From Gemmatimonadota bacterium (lineage in GTDB: Bacteria > Gemmatimonadota > Gemmatimonadetes > Longimicrobiales > Gaopeijiaceae): DNA of 64,000 nt. The stretch covers positions 124,001 through 188,000 of the forward strand of contig SKKN01000023.1 of NCBI GenBank assembly GCA_007121455.1, in the 5' to 3' direction. A model generated the notes under the pieces. It was not told the origin of the DNA. It worked only from the letters and a program-made list of their open reading frames with translations, and did no database searches. Within the stretch, counting starts at the first letter, position 1. Each line of letters starts with the position of its first letter. Below, piece after piece: positions 54,833 to 63,642 of the stretch. The position numbers and the translations under genes are program-made.

Positions 54833-55945
54833 CTATGTGCGTTCCCGGAACCGGTCGGGGAGGAAGGGGCGTGCAGGCGTGGACGGCGTCCGGCCGAGGA
54901 TCAGGTCGCGGAGGAGGTTTCCCGTCACTGGAGCGAGAAGGATGCCGTTTCGAAAATGCCCGGTGGCGTAGAAGAGGTCGTTCACCTCGGGGTCGGGACC
55001 CAGAACGGGCAGGCCGTCCGGCGTGGCCGGGCGTAGTCCCGCCCAGACCTCTTCGATCGCTGCGGTCCCGAGGGAGGGGAGGAGCTCGAGCGCGCCTTGC
55101 AGCATTCCCAGCACCCCTTCCGCCGTGACACGCTCATCGAAGCCCACTTCCTCCATCGTCGCCCCGACGAGAAGACGGCCGTCTTCTCGGGGAACGAGGT
55201 ACACCTTCGAGCTCGCGGCCATGAGCGGAGTGGCGCATGCATCGGGCCGGAGTGCCACGATCTGGCCTCGGACCGGGCGGACGGGAACGCTTACGGGAAC
55301 TCCGGGAACCCTCCCGCTCCAGGCCCCGGCGGCGACCACGACTCGCTCCGCGTGTCGGAGGATCCCGTCGTCGAGCCGTACCCCCACGACCCGGCCACTC
55401 TCGCACACGAGTTCCGATACCGTGCGCTCCATCTCCATGGTCGCCCCCGCGCGCTCCGCTGCGGACCAGAGCGCGGGGCCGAGGGTTCGGTTCTCGACCT
55501 GGTGATCCTCCGGAATCAACAGGCCTCCTCTGACCTTTTCGGAGATCCCGGGAATCCGGGTTCGGAGTTCCCCCGCCGAGATCCACTCCGTGCCAAACCC
55601 GTGGCGACGTCCCCATGCTGCCCGTGTTCGAAGCGCGGATTCCTCCCCCTCATCGAACCCCACGAGCACCTTTCCGGAAGCCCGGTACCCGAGGCGGAGT
55701 CCGGTCTCCTCTTCCAGGGCCTGAACGAACTGCGGATACATCCGGAGACTTCGAAGCGCGAGGTCCAGAAGAGGCCCTTCGTCCAGCGCTTCTCCGAGTG
55801 GTGACAGCATCCCGGCACCGGCCCACGTCGCCTTCCGGCCGGGCCGGCCCTCCTCGAAGAGGTGGACCACGACGCCTTCGAGCGCGAGGGCGCGGGCGAC
55901 CGCGCACCCAACCGCTCCTCCTCCGACCACCACCGTCTCGCTCAT
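54833..55945 (-). CDS. thiO: Glycine oxidase ThiO-like FAD-dependent oxidoreductase
   Basis: A 370-residue DAO-family flavoprotein. The FAD motif is VVVGGGAVGCAVARALALEG. The ThiO-type AGAGMLSPLGE, VRPVRGQIVAL, GLRPATPDGLPVLG and GHFRNGILLAP segments are clear. ThiO oxidises glycine to the dehydroglycine used for the thiazole of thiamine. The other thiazole genes are absent nearby, so another amino acid oxidase role is possible. The start MSETVVV at 55945 begins right at the FAD motif. Confidence 0.88.
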   Translation of the reverse strand: MSETVVVGGGAVGCAVARALALEGVVVHLFEEGRPGRKATWAGAGMLSPLGEALDEGPLLDLALRSLRMYPQFVQALEEETGLRLGYRASGKVLVGFDEGEESALRTRAAWGRRHGFGTEWISAGELRTRIPGISEKVRGGLLIPEDHQVENRTLGPALWSAAERAGATMEMERTVSELVCESGRVVGVRLDDGILRHAERVVVAAGAWSGRVPGVPVSVPVRPVRGQIVALRPDACATPLMAASSKVYLVPREDGRLLVGATMEEVGFDERVTAEGVLGMLQGALELLPSLGTAAIEEVWAGLRPATPDGLPVLGPDPEVNDLFYATGHFRNGILLAPVTGNLLRDLILGRTPSTPARPFLPDRFRERT

Positions 55946-56070
55946 CACCCGTTGCCGGCCTAAGTTCGTGTCCTGGTGTCGAGGGGTGTGCCCTTTCTGG
56001 ATCCCTTCGAAGGTCCCGACGCACGGCCGTGATCTCGTGACCGCGCGCAAGAAGAGCCCCCGGAGGTCCA

Positions 56071-56550
56071 TTGAGTTCCCGATCCGACGAATCCAACCAC
56101 GAGCCCCCGGCCGGGGCATTCCGCTTCACCCATCCTGTCGACGTCAGGTTTCGGGACCTCGACCTGGGAGGGCACGTCCATCATACTCAGGCATTCGTCT
56201 ACTTCGAAGAAGCTCGGGGCGCATATTGGCGGGATGTGACCGGAAGGAGCGACCCGGGGGAGATCGACTTCATCCTCGCGGAAGCTTCCGTTCGATACCA
56301 TCGGCGAATCCTCTACCCACAATGTCTGCAGGTCGGGGTCCGGATCGCGGTCCTCGCGAAGAAGTACTTCGTCATGGAGTACGCGGTTCGATCCGAGGAA
56401 GGAGAGCGCCTCGTCACGGGAAGCACGACGCTCTTCATGTACGATTATTCGGAGGGCCGTACGGTGGCCGTGCCGGAGGAGGTCCGGAGCCGGATCGAGG
56501 CCCGGGAGGGAGGTCCCCTCCCGAGCCGGCGAGACGGAGGGGTCAGGTGA
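56071..56550 (+). CDS. Hotdog-fold acyl-CoA thioesterase
   Basis: A 159-residue protein of the 4-hydroxybenzoyl-CoA thioesterase/YbgC type. VRFRDLDLGGHVHHTQAFVYFEEAR contains the catalytic aspartate and the helix that follows. It hydrolyses acyl-CoA of unknown chain type. The TTG start at 56071, after CCGGAGGTCCA, is the only one that fits; it lies divergent from thiO. The 3' end overlaps the convergent msrP gene by 8 bp. Confidence 0.86.
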   Translation: MSSRSDESNHEPPAGAFRFTHPVDVRFRDLDLGGHVHHTQAFVYFEEARGAYWRDVTGRSDPGEIDFILAEASVRYHRRILYPQCLQVGVRIAVLAKKYFVMEYAVRSEEGERLVTGSTTLFMYDYSEGRTVAVPEEVRSRIEAREGGPLPSRRDGGVR

Positions 56551-57574
56551 TACCCCGCATCACCTCGGCGTCGTAGAGGTCGGCGACCCACTCCCCATAT
56601 CCGTTGTGGACCAGCGTCTCCCTCTCGAGGTCCTCTCCGATCATCTCCTCCGTGCTCTGAGACCATCGGGGGTGCGGCACGTCCGGATTCACGTTTGAAT
56701 AGAAGCCGTACTCGTCCGGCCGGAGGTCGCTCCAGAAGGTACGGGGTCGCTCCTGAAGGAACTCGATCCGGACCACGGATTTGGGGCTCTTGAAGCCGTA
56801 CTTCCACGGCAGCACGAGTCGGATCGGAGCGCCGTGCTGCTTCGGGAGCGGCTCCCCGTAGATCCCCGTCGCCACGAAGGCGAGCTCGTTCATCGCCTCG
56901 TCCATCCGGAGCCCTTCATAGTAGGGCCACTCGTACCAGTCCTGCTCCCGCTGGCCTACCGCCTCGTCCGGACGGTCGAAGGTGATGAAGCGGACGTAGC
57001 GAGCCGTCGATCGCGGTTCCACCCTACGGACGAGCTCGTGAAAGGCGAATCCCGTCCATGGCACCGCCATGGCCCATGCCTCCACGCACCGGAACCGGTA
57101 GAGGCGCTCCTCCAGACCGATTTGCCTTTCGAGGTCCGCCACGTCGAACACTCCTCCGCGGTCCACCTCGCCCGTGATCTCCACGGTCCAGGGGCGGGCC
57201 TGGAAGGGACCCGTGTGCTCCCACACCGCGTCCTTGTCCGTGGTGAACTCATAGAAGTTGTTATGGGTCGCGGCGACGATCCGGTCCGTGAGGGGCCGGT
57301 CGAGGGTGAATCGGTCGGAGGCGTCCGCCGGGTAGAGGTCCCGGGTGGGGGTGTCCGGGATCGTGGCGAGCGGGTGGTCGGGGCGCTCCACCGCAACACC
57401 CTCCTCCCCCTCGCTCGAGGCTCCCTCCGAGCTCTGGCTACACGCTCCGAGTCCGACGGCGGCCACGCCCAATCCAATGCCTTTGATGAAGCGGCGCCGA
57501 TTCCAATACACGCTCTCGGGTGTCGCCAGAGATTCCGGGAGCCTCCATCCTGGCGGCACGATGATGTTTGCCAT
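56543..57574 (-). CDS. msrP: Protein-methionine-sulfoxide reductase MsrP-like molybdoenzyme
   Basis: A 343-residue periplasmic molybdopterin enzyme of the YedY/MsrP type. A twin-arginine signal NRRRFIKGIG (residues 25-34) precedes a hydrophobic helix ending at GLGACS. The molybdenum ligand cysteine is in FRCVEAWAMAVPW (C163), and the GAPIRLVLPWKYGFKSPKSV segment is conserved. It repairs oxidised periplasmic proteins. Its haem partner gene msrQ is not adjacent. A minus-strand promoter lies upstream. Confidence 0.92.
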   Translation of the reverse strand: MANIIVPPGWRLPESLATPESVYWNRRRFIKGIGLGVAAVGLGACSQSSEGASSEGEEGVAVERPDHPLATIPDTPTRDLYPADASDRFTLDRPLTDRIVAATHNNFYEFTTDKDAVWEHTGPFQARPWTVEITGEVDRGGVFDVADLERQIGLEERLYRFRCVEAWAMAVPWTGFAFHELVRRVEPRSTARYVRFITFDRPDEAVGQREQDWYEWPYYEGLRMDEAMNELAFVATGIYGEPLPKQHGAPIRLVLPWKYGFKSPKSVVRIEFLQERPRTFWSDLRPDEYGFYSNVNPDVPHPRWSQSTEEMIGEDLERETLVHNGYGEWVADLYDAEVMRGIT

Positions 57575-57610
57575 AAGGATTCCTTCGAGTGTCGGAGACA
57601 GTTGACCCGT

Positions 57611-57640
57611 AGTCTAAGATGCCGGGCGTGCCGGGTCCAA
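57611..57640 (-). promoter_or_regulatory. Predicted promoter of msrP
   Basis: On the minus strand TTGGAC (57640-57635), an 18-bp spacer and TAGACT (57616-57611). The predicted start near 57604 gives a leader of about 30 nt before the ATG at 57574. Confidence 0.65.
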
Positions 57641-57909
57641 TCTCAACCCCCTCGAGGGGAAGCGGATCTTTTCCGACCCTGCGAATGTACTCGTAATTGT
57701 AGCCATTGTAGCCATTGTAGCCGGGCCCTCCGGGGTGGCCCTCCCGGCTCCGAAAGACGTAACATATATTATAAGCTTGACGAACCGGTCGTGAACGGTT
57801 TTTTTCGGGACCAAATAGGGCTCAGGGGGTCTTCCCATCATGTTGAACGGGTCTGTCGCCGTCGTGGTCCGGACGGAGGCATGGCCGCCGCAGTTTCAGG
57901 AGCAACGCC
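57641..57909. other. Intergenic region between msrP and the TPR gene
   Basis: This divergent gap holds a 9-bp tandem repeat (57696-57722), an AT-rich block TAACATATATTATAA (57760-57774) unusual for this GC-rich DNA, and TTGACG at 57777-57782 followed by an AACCG/CGGTT inverted repeat with a T run (57784-57807). The AT block is probably the promoter zone of the downstream TPR gene, but no -35/-10 pair fits well. No gene was seen. Confidence 0.5.
57696..57722. repeat. Three tandem copies of ATTGTAGCC
   Basis: Three perfect 9-bp units. The length is a multiple of three, but no supported gene covers it. It is the clearest simple tandem repeat in the window and could vary in copy number. Confidence 0.9.
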
Positions 57910-59670
57910 ATGTCTGGACGCTTGAGCACCGGTATCACACTCTTCACGGTTCTGGCCTTCCTCGCCATCCCGCTCCTGCCGGGCCAGGCCGCAGTAGAAG
58001 CCCAGGCCAACCAGCAGTTCAGGGTGCTCGTGCCCGACCTTCAGCCCGAAGAGGGCACCAACAGCCGGTTCGGGGAACGCGTGGCCGAGCAGATGCGCGA
58101 TCATATCGACGGGCTCGGGACCCACTCGGTGGTGCCGGAAGATGAGGTTCGCGACCAGCTTCGCGAGTTCGGCCTCAGCCGAGACGATCTCGATTGCATC
58201 ACCGCCCGTCAGCTCGCCACACAGATCGACGCGCAGCTCGTGATGTGCGGCACGTTCGCCCGGGACGGCGACGATTACCGGTTCAGCGCCGAGTTCATCG
58301 CCGTGGAGTCCGGTGACGAGTTGGCGGTTGAGCCGAGCCAGGTGCAGCGGCAGCGTGGAGATGTGGCCGAAGCCGCGGACCACATCTTCTCCGAGTTCCA
58401 GGGGATCATCGACCGCACGCGCTACGCGGCGTTCTGCGCCCAGGACTACCAGAGCCGGAACTGGGACAGCGCGCTCGAGAGCTGCAACCGCGCCTATGAG
58501 CTGAATCCCGAGACTGTCTCCGTCCTCTTCGCACGGGCCCGCACCTTCATGGAGCTCGAGCGCTTCGAGGACGCGCTCGCCGATTTCGAAGCCGTCCTCG
58601 AGCAGGATGAGTACCACGAGGCGAGCCTCGAGAACGCGGGCTGGGTCGCGACCCAGCTCGAGCGCACCGAGACCGCCCTCGGATTCTACGAGCGGTACCT
58701 CGACCTGAACCCGGAGGCGACGAGCGTGCGTCTCCGCGTCGGGTACGACCTGGCTCAGGCTGGGGGTCACGAGGAAGCGCTCCAGCTCGTCCAGGAAGGC
58801 CTCGAGCACGAGCCCGACAACGTCGACCTCTGGGAGGCCGTGGGCGGATACGCCTTCCGTGCGGCGCAGAGCCGGATGGAGGAGGCGACGGCGGCCGATG
58901 GGGGGAATGCTACGGTATCCACGACGGTGGAGGATCTGTACGAGACCGCGATCGACGCGTACAACCGGGTGCTCGAGGAGAAGGGCGCCGATACGCCGAC
59001 GAGCTACCTCGCGAACACGATCCGTGCCTACCTGCAGCTTGGCGAGACGGACCGTGCGATCGAGCAGGCGGAGCGGTCGCTCGCGGCGCGGGAGGACAGC
59101 CCGCAGCTTCACGCCCTTCATGCCCAGGCGCTTCACGACCTCGATGAGCATGACGCTGCAATCGAGGCGATGTTGCGGGTCCGGGATCTCGATGAGGATT
59201 ACTCGAACCTGTACACGCGGCTCGGCCAGTGGAATCTGGAGAGCGGCAACGCGGATGAGGCGCTCGAGTATTTCCGTGAGTCCGTCGAGCGTGGAGAGCG
59301 CGACGAGAACCAGGTCGCGCGACAGATCTTCAGCGTGGCATATAACGGGTACATCCAGCAGGACCGTTACGAGGAGGGGATTGCCCTCCTGGAGACGGCA
59401 AAGGAGTTCCAGCCGGGCAGTGAGGTGAGGGGCGAGCTCGACTTCTGGCACGGATTCGCGCTCTTCCGGAGAGGTGAGCAGATCCAGGAGCCGCAGACGG
59501 TCGAGTCGGCCGAGCGGGCGTTGCCGATGTTCAATCAGGCCCGCCAGATGTTCGAGGCGGGTTCGGAGTACGCCGACCAGATGCCCCAGGTGAATCTGGA
59601 CCAGTTCCTGGGCGCGGTCGACCAGTACGTCGAGATTCAGGAGCTCATCCTTCGGAGGGGTCGTCGCTGA
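57910..59670 (+). CDS. Secreted TPR protein
   Basis: A 586-residue protein. A signal peptide ends near AVEAQA (residue 33). Residues 35-155 form a domain resembling the nucleotide-free FlgO/CsgG-like N-terminal region found in periplasmic TPR proteins (VLVPDLQPEEGTNSRFGERVAEQM, then QLVMCGTFARDGD). TPR repeats run from about 170 to the end. Likely a periplasmic scaffold. The ATG at 57910 follows AGGAGCAACGCC. Confidence 0.8.
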   Translation: MSGRLSTGITLFTVLAFLAIPLLPGQAAVEAQANQQFRVLVPDLQPEEGTNSRFGERVAEQMRDHIDGLGTHSVVPEDEVRDQLREFGLSRDDLDCITARQLATQIDAQLVMCGTFARDGDDYRFSAEFIAVESGDELAVEPSQVQRQRGDVAEAADHIFSEFQGIIDRTRYAAFCAQDYQSRNWDSALESCNRAYELNPETVSVLFARARTFMELERFEDALADFEAVLEQDEYHEASLENAGWVATQLERTETALGFYERYLDLNPEATSVRLRVGYDLAQAGGHEEALQLVQEGLEHEPDNVDLWEAVGGYAFRAAQSRMEEATAADGGNATVSTTVEDLYETAIDAYNRVLEEKGADTPTSYLANTIRAYLQLGETDRAIEQAERSLAAREDSPQLHALHAQALHDLDEHDAAIEAMLRVRDLDEDYSNLYTRLGQWNLESGNADEALEYFRESVERGERDENQVARQIFSVAYNGYIQQDRYEEGIALLETAKEFQPGSEVRGELDFWHGFALFRRGEQIQEPQTVESAERALPMFNQARQMFEAGSEYADQMPQVNLDQFLGAVDQYVEIQELILRRGRR

Positions 59671-59715
59671 TCCCCTTCTGAAGGACATTCGCGGGCCCGT
59701 TCACGCCCGCTGATC

Positions 59716-59758
59716 CGCGGCGCCGGAGAAGTCATCCTCCGGCGCCGCGGTCGTTTTG
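59716..59758 (+). terminator. Terminator between the TPR gene and mraZ
   Basis: A 14-bp perfect stem CCGCGGCGCCGGAG (59716-59729) pairs with 59738-59751 around an 8-nt loop, followed by TCGTTTTG. It separates the TPR gene from the cell wall cluster. Confidence 0.85.
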
Positions 59759-59828
59759 TAGGGGTGGCGCGTCCCACCTCCGCTCGGTCTTCCCCTCGAG
59801 CGGGCCACTTTCCCAGCGAACGGAACTC

Positions 59829-59858
59829 TTGACGGGTTTCCCACCCGACCCCTAAGTT
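59829..59858 (+). promoter_or_regulatory. Predicted promoter of the mraZ cluster
   Basis: TTGACG at 59829-59834, an 18-bp spacer and TAAGTT at 59853-59858. It is followed directly by 10-bp-periodic MraZ-type boxes. Confidence 0.75.
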
Positions 59859-59860
59859 CG

Positions 59861-59905
59861 TCCCAATCGATACCACTCTTTCCCACTTCTACCCACTCGG
59901 TGCCA
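59861..59905. promoter_or_regulatory. MraZ-type boxes, 10-bp period, inverted orientation
   Basis: On the plus strand the words TCCCA, TACCA, TCCCA, ACCCA and TGCCA start at 59861, 59871, 59881, 59891 and 59901. Read on the minus strand this is TGGGN-N5 repeated, the known MraZ box, with two degenerate units. They cover the predicted transcription start and early leader of mraZ, so autorepression is likely. Confidence 0.75.
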
Positions 59906-59908
59906 CCG

Positions 59909-60340
59909 GTGAGCGGATTCCTGGGGCGGTACGAATACCAGATGGACCCGAAGGGACGGGTCAGTCTCCCTGCCGCGTTCCGCCGCGATGCGGAGGACGG
60001 CAGCTTCGTCCTGCTCCAATGGGAACGTCCCTATCTCACGCTCTTCCCACAGCGCGCATGGGAAACCGTGCGAGAGCGGTTGCTCGAGCACCGGAGGAGC
60101 CGTTCGGATGCAGGGCGCTTCCTCCGTCGGATCACATCGAATGCCGTCGAAGTATCCCCCGATAAGCAGGGGCGGATCCTGATCCCGTCCTGGCTGCAGG
60201 AGGCTGCGGAGCTGGACGGCACACTCCTGATGGTCGGGGCGATCGACCGGATCGAGATCTGGGATCCTGAAGCGTTCCGTCGGGCTTCGCCGGAAGAGTC
60301 GGCGGAGCTCGAGGATCTCGCAGCGCAGATCTTCGGATGA
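59909..60340 (+). CDS. mraZ: Transcriptional regulator MraZ
   Basis: A 143-residue double AbrB-like protein. Each half carries the DXXXR signature: MDPKGRVSLPAAFR and PDKQGRILIPSWLQ. MraZ represses its own division and cell wall operon. The GTG at 59909 places the first residues as MSGFLGRYEYQMD, matching the family opening. An in-frame GTG at 59900 lies inside the box array and is less likely. rsmH follows 19 bp later. Confidence 0.95.
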   Translation: MSGFLGRYEYQMDPKGRVSLPAAFRRDAEDGSFVLLQWERPYLTLFPQRAWETVRERLLEHRRSRSDAGRFLRRITSNAVEVSPDKQGRILIPSWLQEAAELDGTLLMVGAIDRIEIWDPEAFRRASPEESAELEDLAAQIFG

Positions 60341-60359
60341 TCGGACGGACGGAGAACGC

Positions 60360-61313
60360 ATGGACAGGGAAGGAAGTTACCTCGAGGGCCGGGGCTACCA
60401 CGCACCCGTTCTGGTGCGTGAAGTGCTCGACTACCTCGACCCGAAAGGGGAGGAATGGATCGTGGACGGGACGGTAGGGGGGGGCGGCCACGCCCGCGCC
60501 GTGCTGGAGCGGTGCCCGGGGTGCCGGGTGCTCGGAGTGGACCGGGACCCCGATGCCCTGGAGGCCGCCAAGAAGTCCCTGGGGGACTTTGGTGGCCGCG
60601 TGCGCCTCGTCGCGGGGCGATTCGATGAGGTCCTCGATCGTCCCGAAGCCCCCGATTCAGTGAGCGGCGTGCTCCTCGACCTTGGCGTGAGCTCCCACCA
60701 GATCGACTCCACTGCGCGGGGCTTCACGTTTCGCGAGGGAGCTCCTCTGGACATGCGGATGGAGGGGGCGGCGGGGAAGGGGCCCTCCGCGGCCGACCTT
60801 CTGAATCACGAGGACGAGGCGACGCTGACCCGGATCTTCCGCGACTACGGCGAGGAGCGCAGGGGCCGGGCCCTGGCTCGTCGAGTGGTGCGGCGCCGCA
60901 CGGATCGGCCCTTCATGACGAGCGATGACCTGGTTGCGGTCTTCGCGGACGTGCTCAGACGGGACCCTCAACCCAAGGAGAAGGCCCGGATCTTCCAGGC
61001 GCTCCGGATCGCAGTCAACGAGGAGCTTCGGGCGCTGGAGGAGAGCCTCCCGCGCTTCCGGGAGCGTCTCGGCCCGGCCGGTCGGATCGTCGTGATCAGC
61101 TATCACTCGCTCGAGGACCGGATCGTGAAGAACGCCTTCCGGGAGTGGAGCCGCGAGTGCGTCTGTCCCCCCGCCCTCCCCGTGTGCCGGTGTCGAGGGC
61201 ATGCCCTGGGCGAAGTGTTGACGCGGAAGCCCGTCATGGCTGACGAGGAAGAAGTGATGCGGAATCCGAGGTCCCGGAGCGCTCGACTTCGGGCGTGGAG
61301 GAAGGCGGCGTGA
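60360..61313 (+). CDS. rsmH: 16S rRNA (cytosine1402-N4)-methyltransferase RsmH
   Basis: A 317-residue methyltransferase. It has the family's HAPVLVREVLDYL, GGGGHARAVLE, VLLDLGVSSHQID, FREGAPLDMRM and VVISYHSLEDRIVKNAF segments. It methylates C1402 in the ribosomal P site. Its position after mraZ and before ftsL is the classical dcw order. The stop overlaps the GTG of ftsL (GTGA). Confidence 0.97.
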   Translation: MDREGSYLEGRGYHAPVLVREVLDYLDPKGEEWIVDGTVGGGGHARAVLERCPGCRVLGVDRDPDALEAAKKSLGDFGGRVRLVAGRFDEVLDRPEAPDSVSGVLLDLGVSSHQIDSTARGFTFREGAPLDMRMEGAAGKGPSAADLLNHEDEATLTRIFRDYGEERRGRALARRVVRRRTDRPFMTSDDLVAVFADVLRRDPQPKEKARIFQALRIAVNEELRALEESLPRFRERLGPAGRIVVISYHSLEDRIVKNAFREWSRECVCPPALPVCRCRGHALGEVLTRKPVMADEEEVMRNPRSRSARLRAWRKAA

Positions 61314-61591
61314 AGATCTCAGGCCTCACTGTCATCGCGCTTTCGACGGCCGCGCTGCTCGCGGCGCTCAGCTTCGTGACCTGGCGCCAGTCGAGGGCAC
61401 TGGAAGCGCTGGCTGAGTGGGACGGGCTCAGGCGGGAGCTCTCCCTCGTACGCGCCGAACAGGGCGAATTCGCGCGGCGGATTCAGGTTCTGGAGAGCAG
61501 GGGGCGGATCGTCCCTGAAGCGCGGGAGCGGCTGGGCATGAAGACGCCGACTGCCTCGGAGATCGTCATCCTTCCGGGGGGGGCGCCATGA
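61310..61591 (+). CDS. ftsL: FtsL-like cell division protein
   Basis: A 93-residue bitopic protein with one helix (about residues 4-22) and a coiled coil (about 30-65), followed by the short segment EARERLGMKTPTASEIVIL. FtsL is poorly conserved, so the call rests on position between rsmH and ftsI, size and topology. It should pair with the FtsB/DivIC-like protein encoded at 17.3 kb. The GTG start overlaps rsmH and the stop overlaps ftsI. Confidence 0.85.
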   Translation: MKISGLTVIALSTAALLAALSFVTWRQSRALEALAEWDGLRRELSLVRAEQGEFARRIQVLESRGRIVPEARERLGMKTPTASEIVILPGGAP

Positions 61592-63642
61592 GCCGGCCCC
61601 CCCTCGCAGGGGGATCCCAGAAGCACGACACCCGGGTTGCCTTCCGCCGTCGACTCCTGCTCGTGGCCTGGCTCGCTGCGGCAGTCGTCATCGTCTGGCG
61701 CGCGGCTGAGCTCCAGGTGACCGAGGTCGCGGCATGGAGGGCCGAGGCCGATCGCCAGCACCGCACTCAGGCGGAGGTTCCCGCTCCTCGGGGCACGATC
61801 CGAGACCGGACGGGACTCCCCCTCGCACTGAGCCATGAGACCTTTCGGGTGTCGGTGGCTCCGCACGAGATCGCCGCTGGAGCGAACGGGGGGGACGAGA
61901 TCGCCGGCCGCCTCGAGGGCGCCCTGAACATGTCTCCGGAGGAGGCCCGCAGGGTGGTGAATTCGACCCGGCGCTGGGTGGTCCTGCCCGGTCGGTATCC
62001 GCCGATCGTGCGGGAAGAGCTCGCAGGCGTGACGGGAGTGTACGTGGAGCGGGAACTCCGGCGGTTCCGGCCCCACGGAGAGCTCGCGCGTGCGGTTCTC
62101 GGCGTCGAGGTGGATGGTATGGGGAGGGGCGGGGTAGAGCAGGCGTTCGAGGAGATCCTCCACGGTGATCCCGGTCTCGAGGTCATGGCCCGGGACAGCG
62201 AAGGGCGACCGATTCCCGGCGATGCGTGGACCGTGCGGCCGCCCCGCTCCGGAGGGGAGGTCGTCCTCACGCTCGATCTGGACTTGCAGGAGATTGCCCA
62301 CGAGGCGATCGCGGAGGCCGTGGAGAAGACCGGGGCACGGAGTGGGGATCTCCTCGTTACCGATCCACGCTCGGGCGAGGTCCTCGCCATGGTGTCTCTC
62401 AAGGCGGACGGATCGACCGACCTGTCCGCCCTCCACTCCCCGTACGAACCGGGCTCGACGCTGAAGCCCTTCACCGTGGCCGGACTCCTCGCGGGCGACT
62501 ACGCCACGTTGGGGGACTCCGTGGATACCGGTGATGGCCGCTGGACGTCCCATGGGCGCACGATCACGGATGTGCAGGCGGTGGGGAAGGTGACGCTGGA
62601 GCACGCGCTGCGGGTTTCATCGAACGTCGGAATCGCCAAGCTCGCAGAGCGGTTGACCCAAGACGAGCAGTACGAGGTCCTCAGGGACTTCGGGTTCGGT
62701 GTAGCCACCGGGATGGGGCTTCCTGGGGAGGCCTCGGGGCTCCTGCGGCGACCGGCCGGATGGTCTCGCCAATCGTCCGCAAGCCTCGCGATCGGATACG
62801 AGATCGGGGTCACCCCCCTCCAGATGGCGATGGCCTACGGGGCGCTCGCGAACGGCGGCCAACTCGTGCAGCCCCGGATCGTTCGGGAGGTCCGGAACCC
62901 GGACGGAACCGTCGCGGAGGAATTCGAGTCGCGGACGATCCGACGCGTGATCCCCGAAGCAGTGGCGCGGGACATCAACGCCTCTCTCGTGGGCGCGGTC
63001 GAGGACGGCACCGGCTCCAGGGCACAGCTCACGACGTTTGCAGTCGCCGGCAAGAGCGGTACGAGCCGGGCGTATGGAAGCCATGGAGGTTACGAGCGCG
63101 GCGGGTACTATGCTTCGTTCATCGGGTTCTTTCCCGCGGACGACCCACAGTTGCTCGTCTTCGTGAAGCTCGAACGGCCTCAGGGGGAGTATTACGGTGG
63201 CGCGACCGCGGCGCCCGTGACTCGCGCCACGATGGAAGCGGTTCTCGCGGCACGCCATCCTCCGATCGACCGAAGCGCATTGGCGAGGGTGAGCCGGCCT
63301 TTGCAGCGTACCCTCAGCCCCGCTCCCACGTCGGGCGTGACCCTTGCCTCGACTGGAGCCCGGCCCGCTGATCCGGGACCGGTTTCCCCAGCGCCGGCCG
63401 AAGCGAGGGGCGGCGATGCGAGGCCGGTTCCGGAGGTCCGGGGGCTTTCGCCGCGGGTAGCGGCGCGGCGTCTCCACTCCCAGGGCTTTCGAGTGATTTG
63501 GAACGGCGGCGGGTCGATCCAGGGCACCGCACCGGCTTCCGGGGAGTTTCTCCTTCCCGGAGACACGATTCGTCTTCTCTCGGCTGCGTCCACCGGCCCT
63601 CCCGGACGAAGCCCGGCGGGGAGCGGCATTCGAAATGAGTGA
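61588..63642 (+). CDS. ftsI: Septal peptidoglycan transpeptidase (PBP3/FtsI) with PASTA domain
   Basis: A 684-residue class B penicillin-binding protein. A membrane helix lies at about 22-42. The dimerisation domain precedes a transpeptidase domain with STLKPF (active serine, about 290), SSN (about 344) and KSGT (about 489). The C-terminus (about 612-665) is a single PASTA domain, VPEVRGLSPRVAARRLHSQG, which resembles SpoVD/PBP2x types rather than E. coli FtsI. The ATG overlaps ftsL, and the stop overlaps murE. Confidence 0.95.
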   Translation: MSRPPLAGGSQKHDTRVAFRRRLLLVAWLAAAVVIVWRAAELQVTEVAAWRAEADRQHRTQAEVPAPRGTIRDRTGLPLALSHETFRVSVAPHEIAAGANGGDEIAGRLEGALNMSPEEARRVVNSTRRWVVLPGRYPPIVREELAGVTGVYVERELRRFRPHGELARAVLGVEVDGMGRGGVEQAFEEILHGDPGLEVMARDSEGRPIPGDAWTVRPPRSGGEVVLTLDLDLQEIAHEAIAEAVEKTGARSGDLLVTDPRSGEVLAMVSLKADGSTDLSALHSPYEPGSTLKPFTVAGLLAGDYATLGDSVDTGDGRWTSHGRTITDVQAVGKVTLEHALRVSSNVGIAKLAERLTQDEQYEVLRDFGFGVATGMGLPGEASGLLRRPAGWSRQSSASLAIGYEIGVTPLQMAMAYGALANGGQLVQPRIVREVRNPDGTVAEEFESRTIRRVIPEAVARDINASLVGAVEDGTGSRAQLTTFAVAGKSGTSRAYGSHGGYERGGYYASFIGFFPADDPQLLVFVKLERPQGEYYGGATAAPVTRATMEAVLAARHPPIDRSALARVSRPLQRTLSPAPTSGVTLASTGARPADPGPVSPAPAEARGGDARPVPEVRGLSPRVAARRLHSQGFRVIWNGGGSIQGTAPASGEFLLPGDTIRLLSAASTGPPGRSPAGSGIRNE

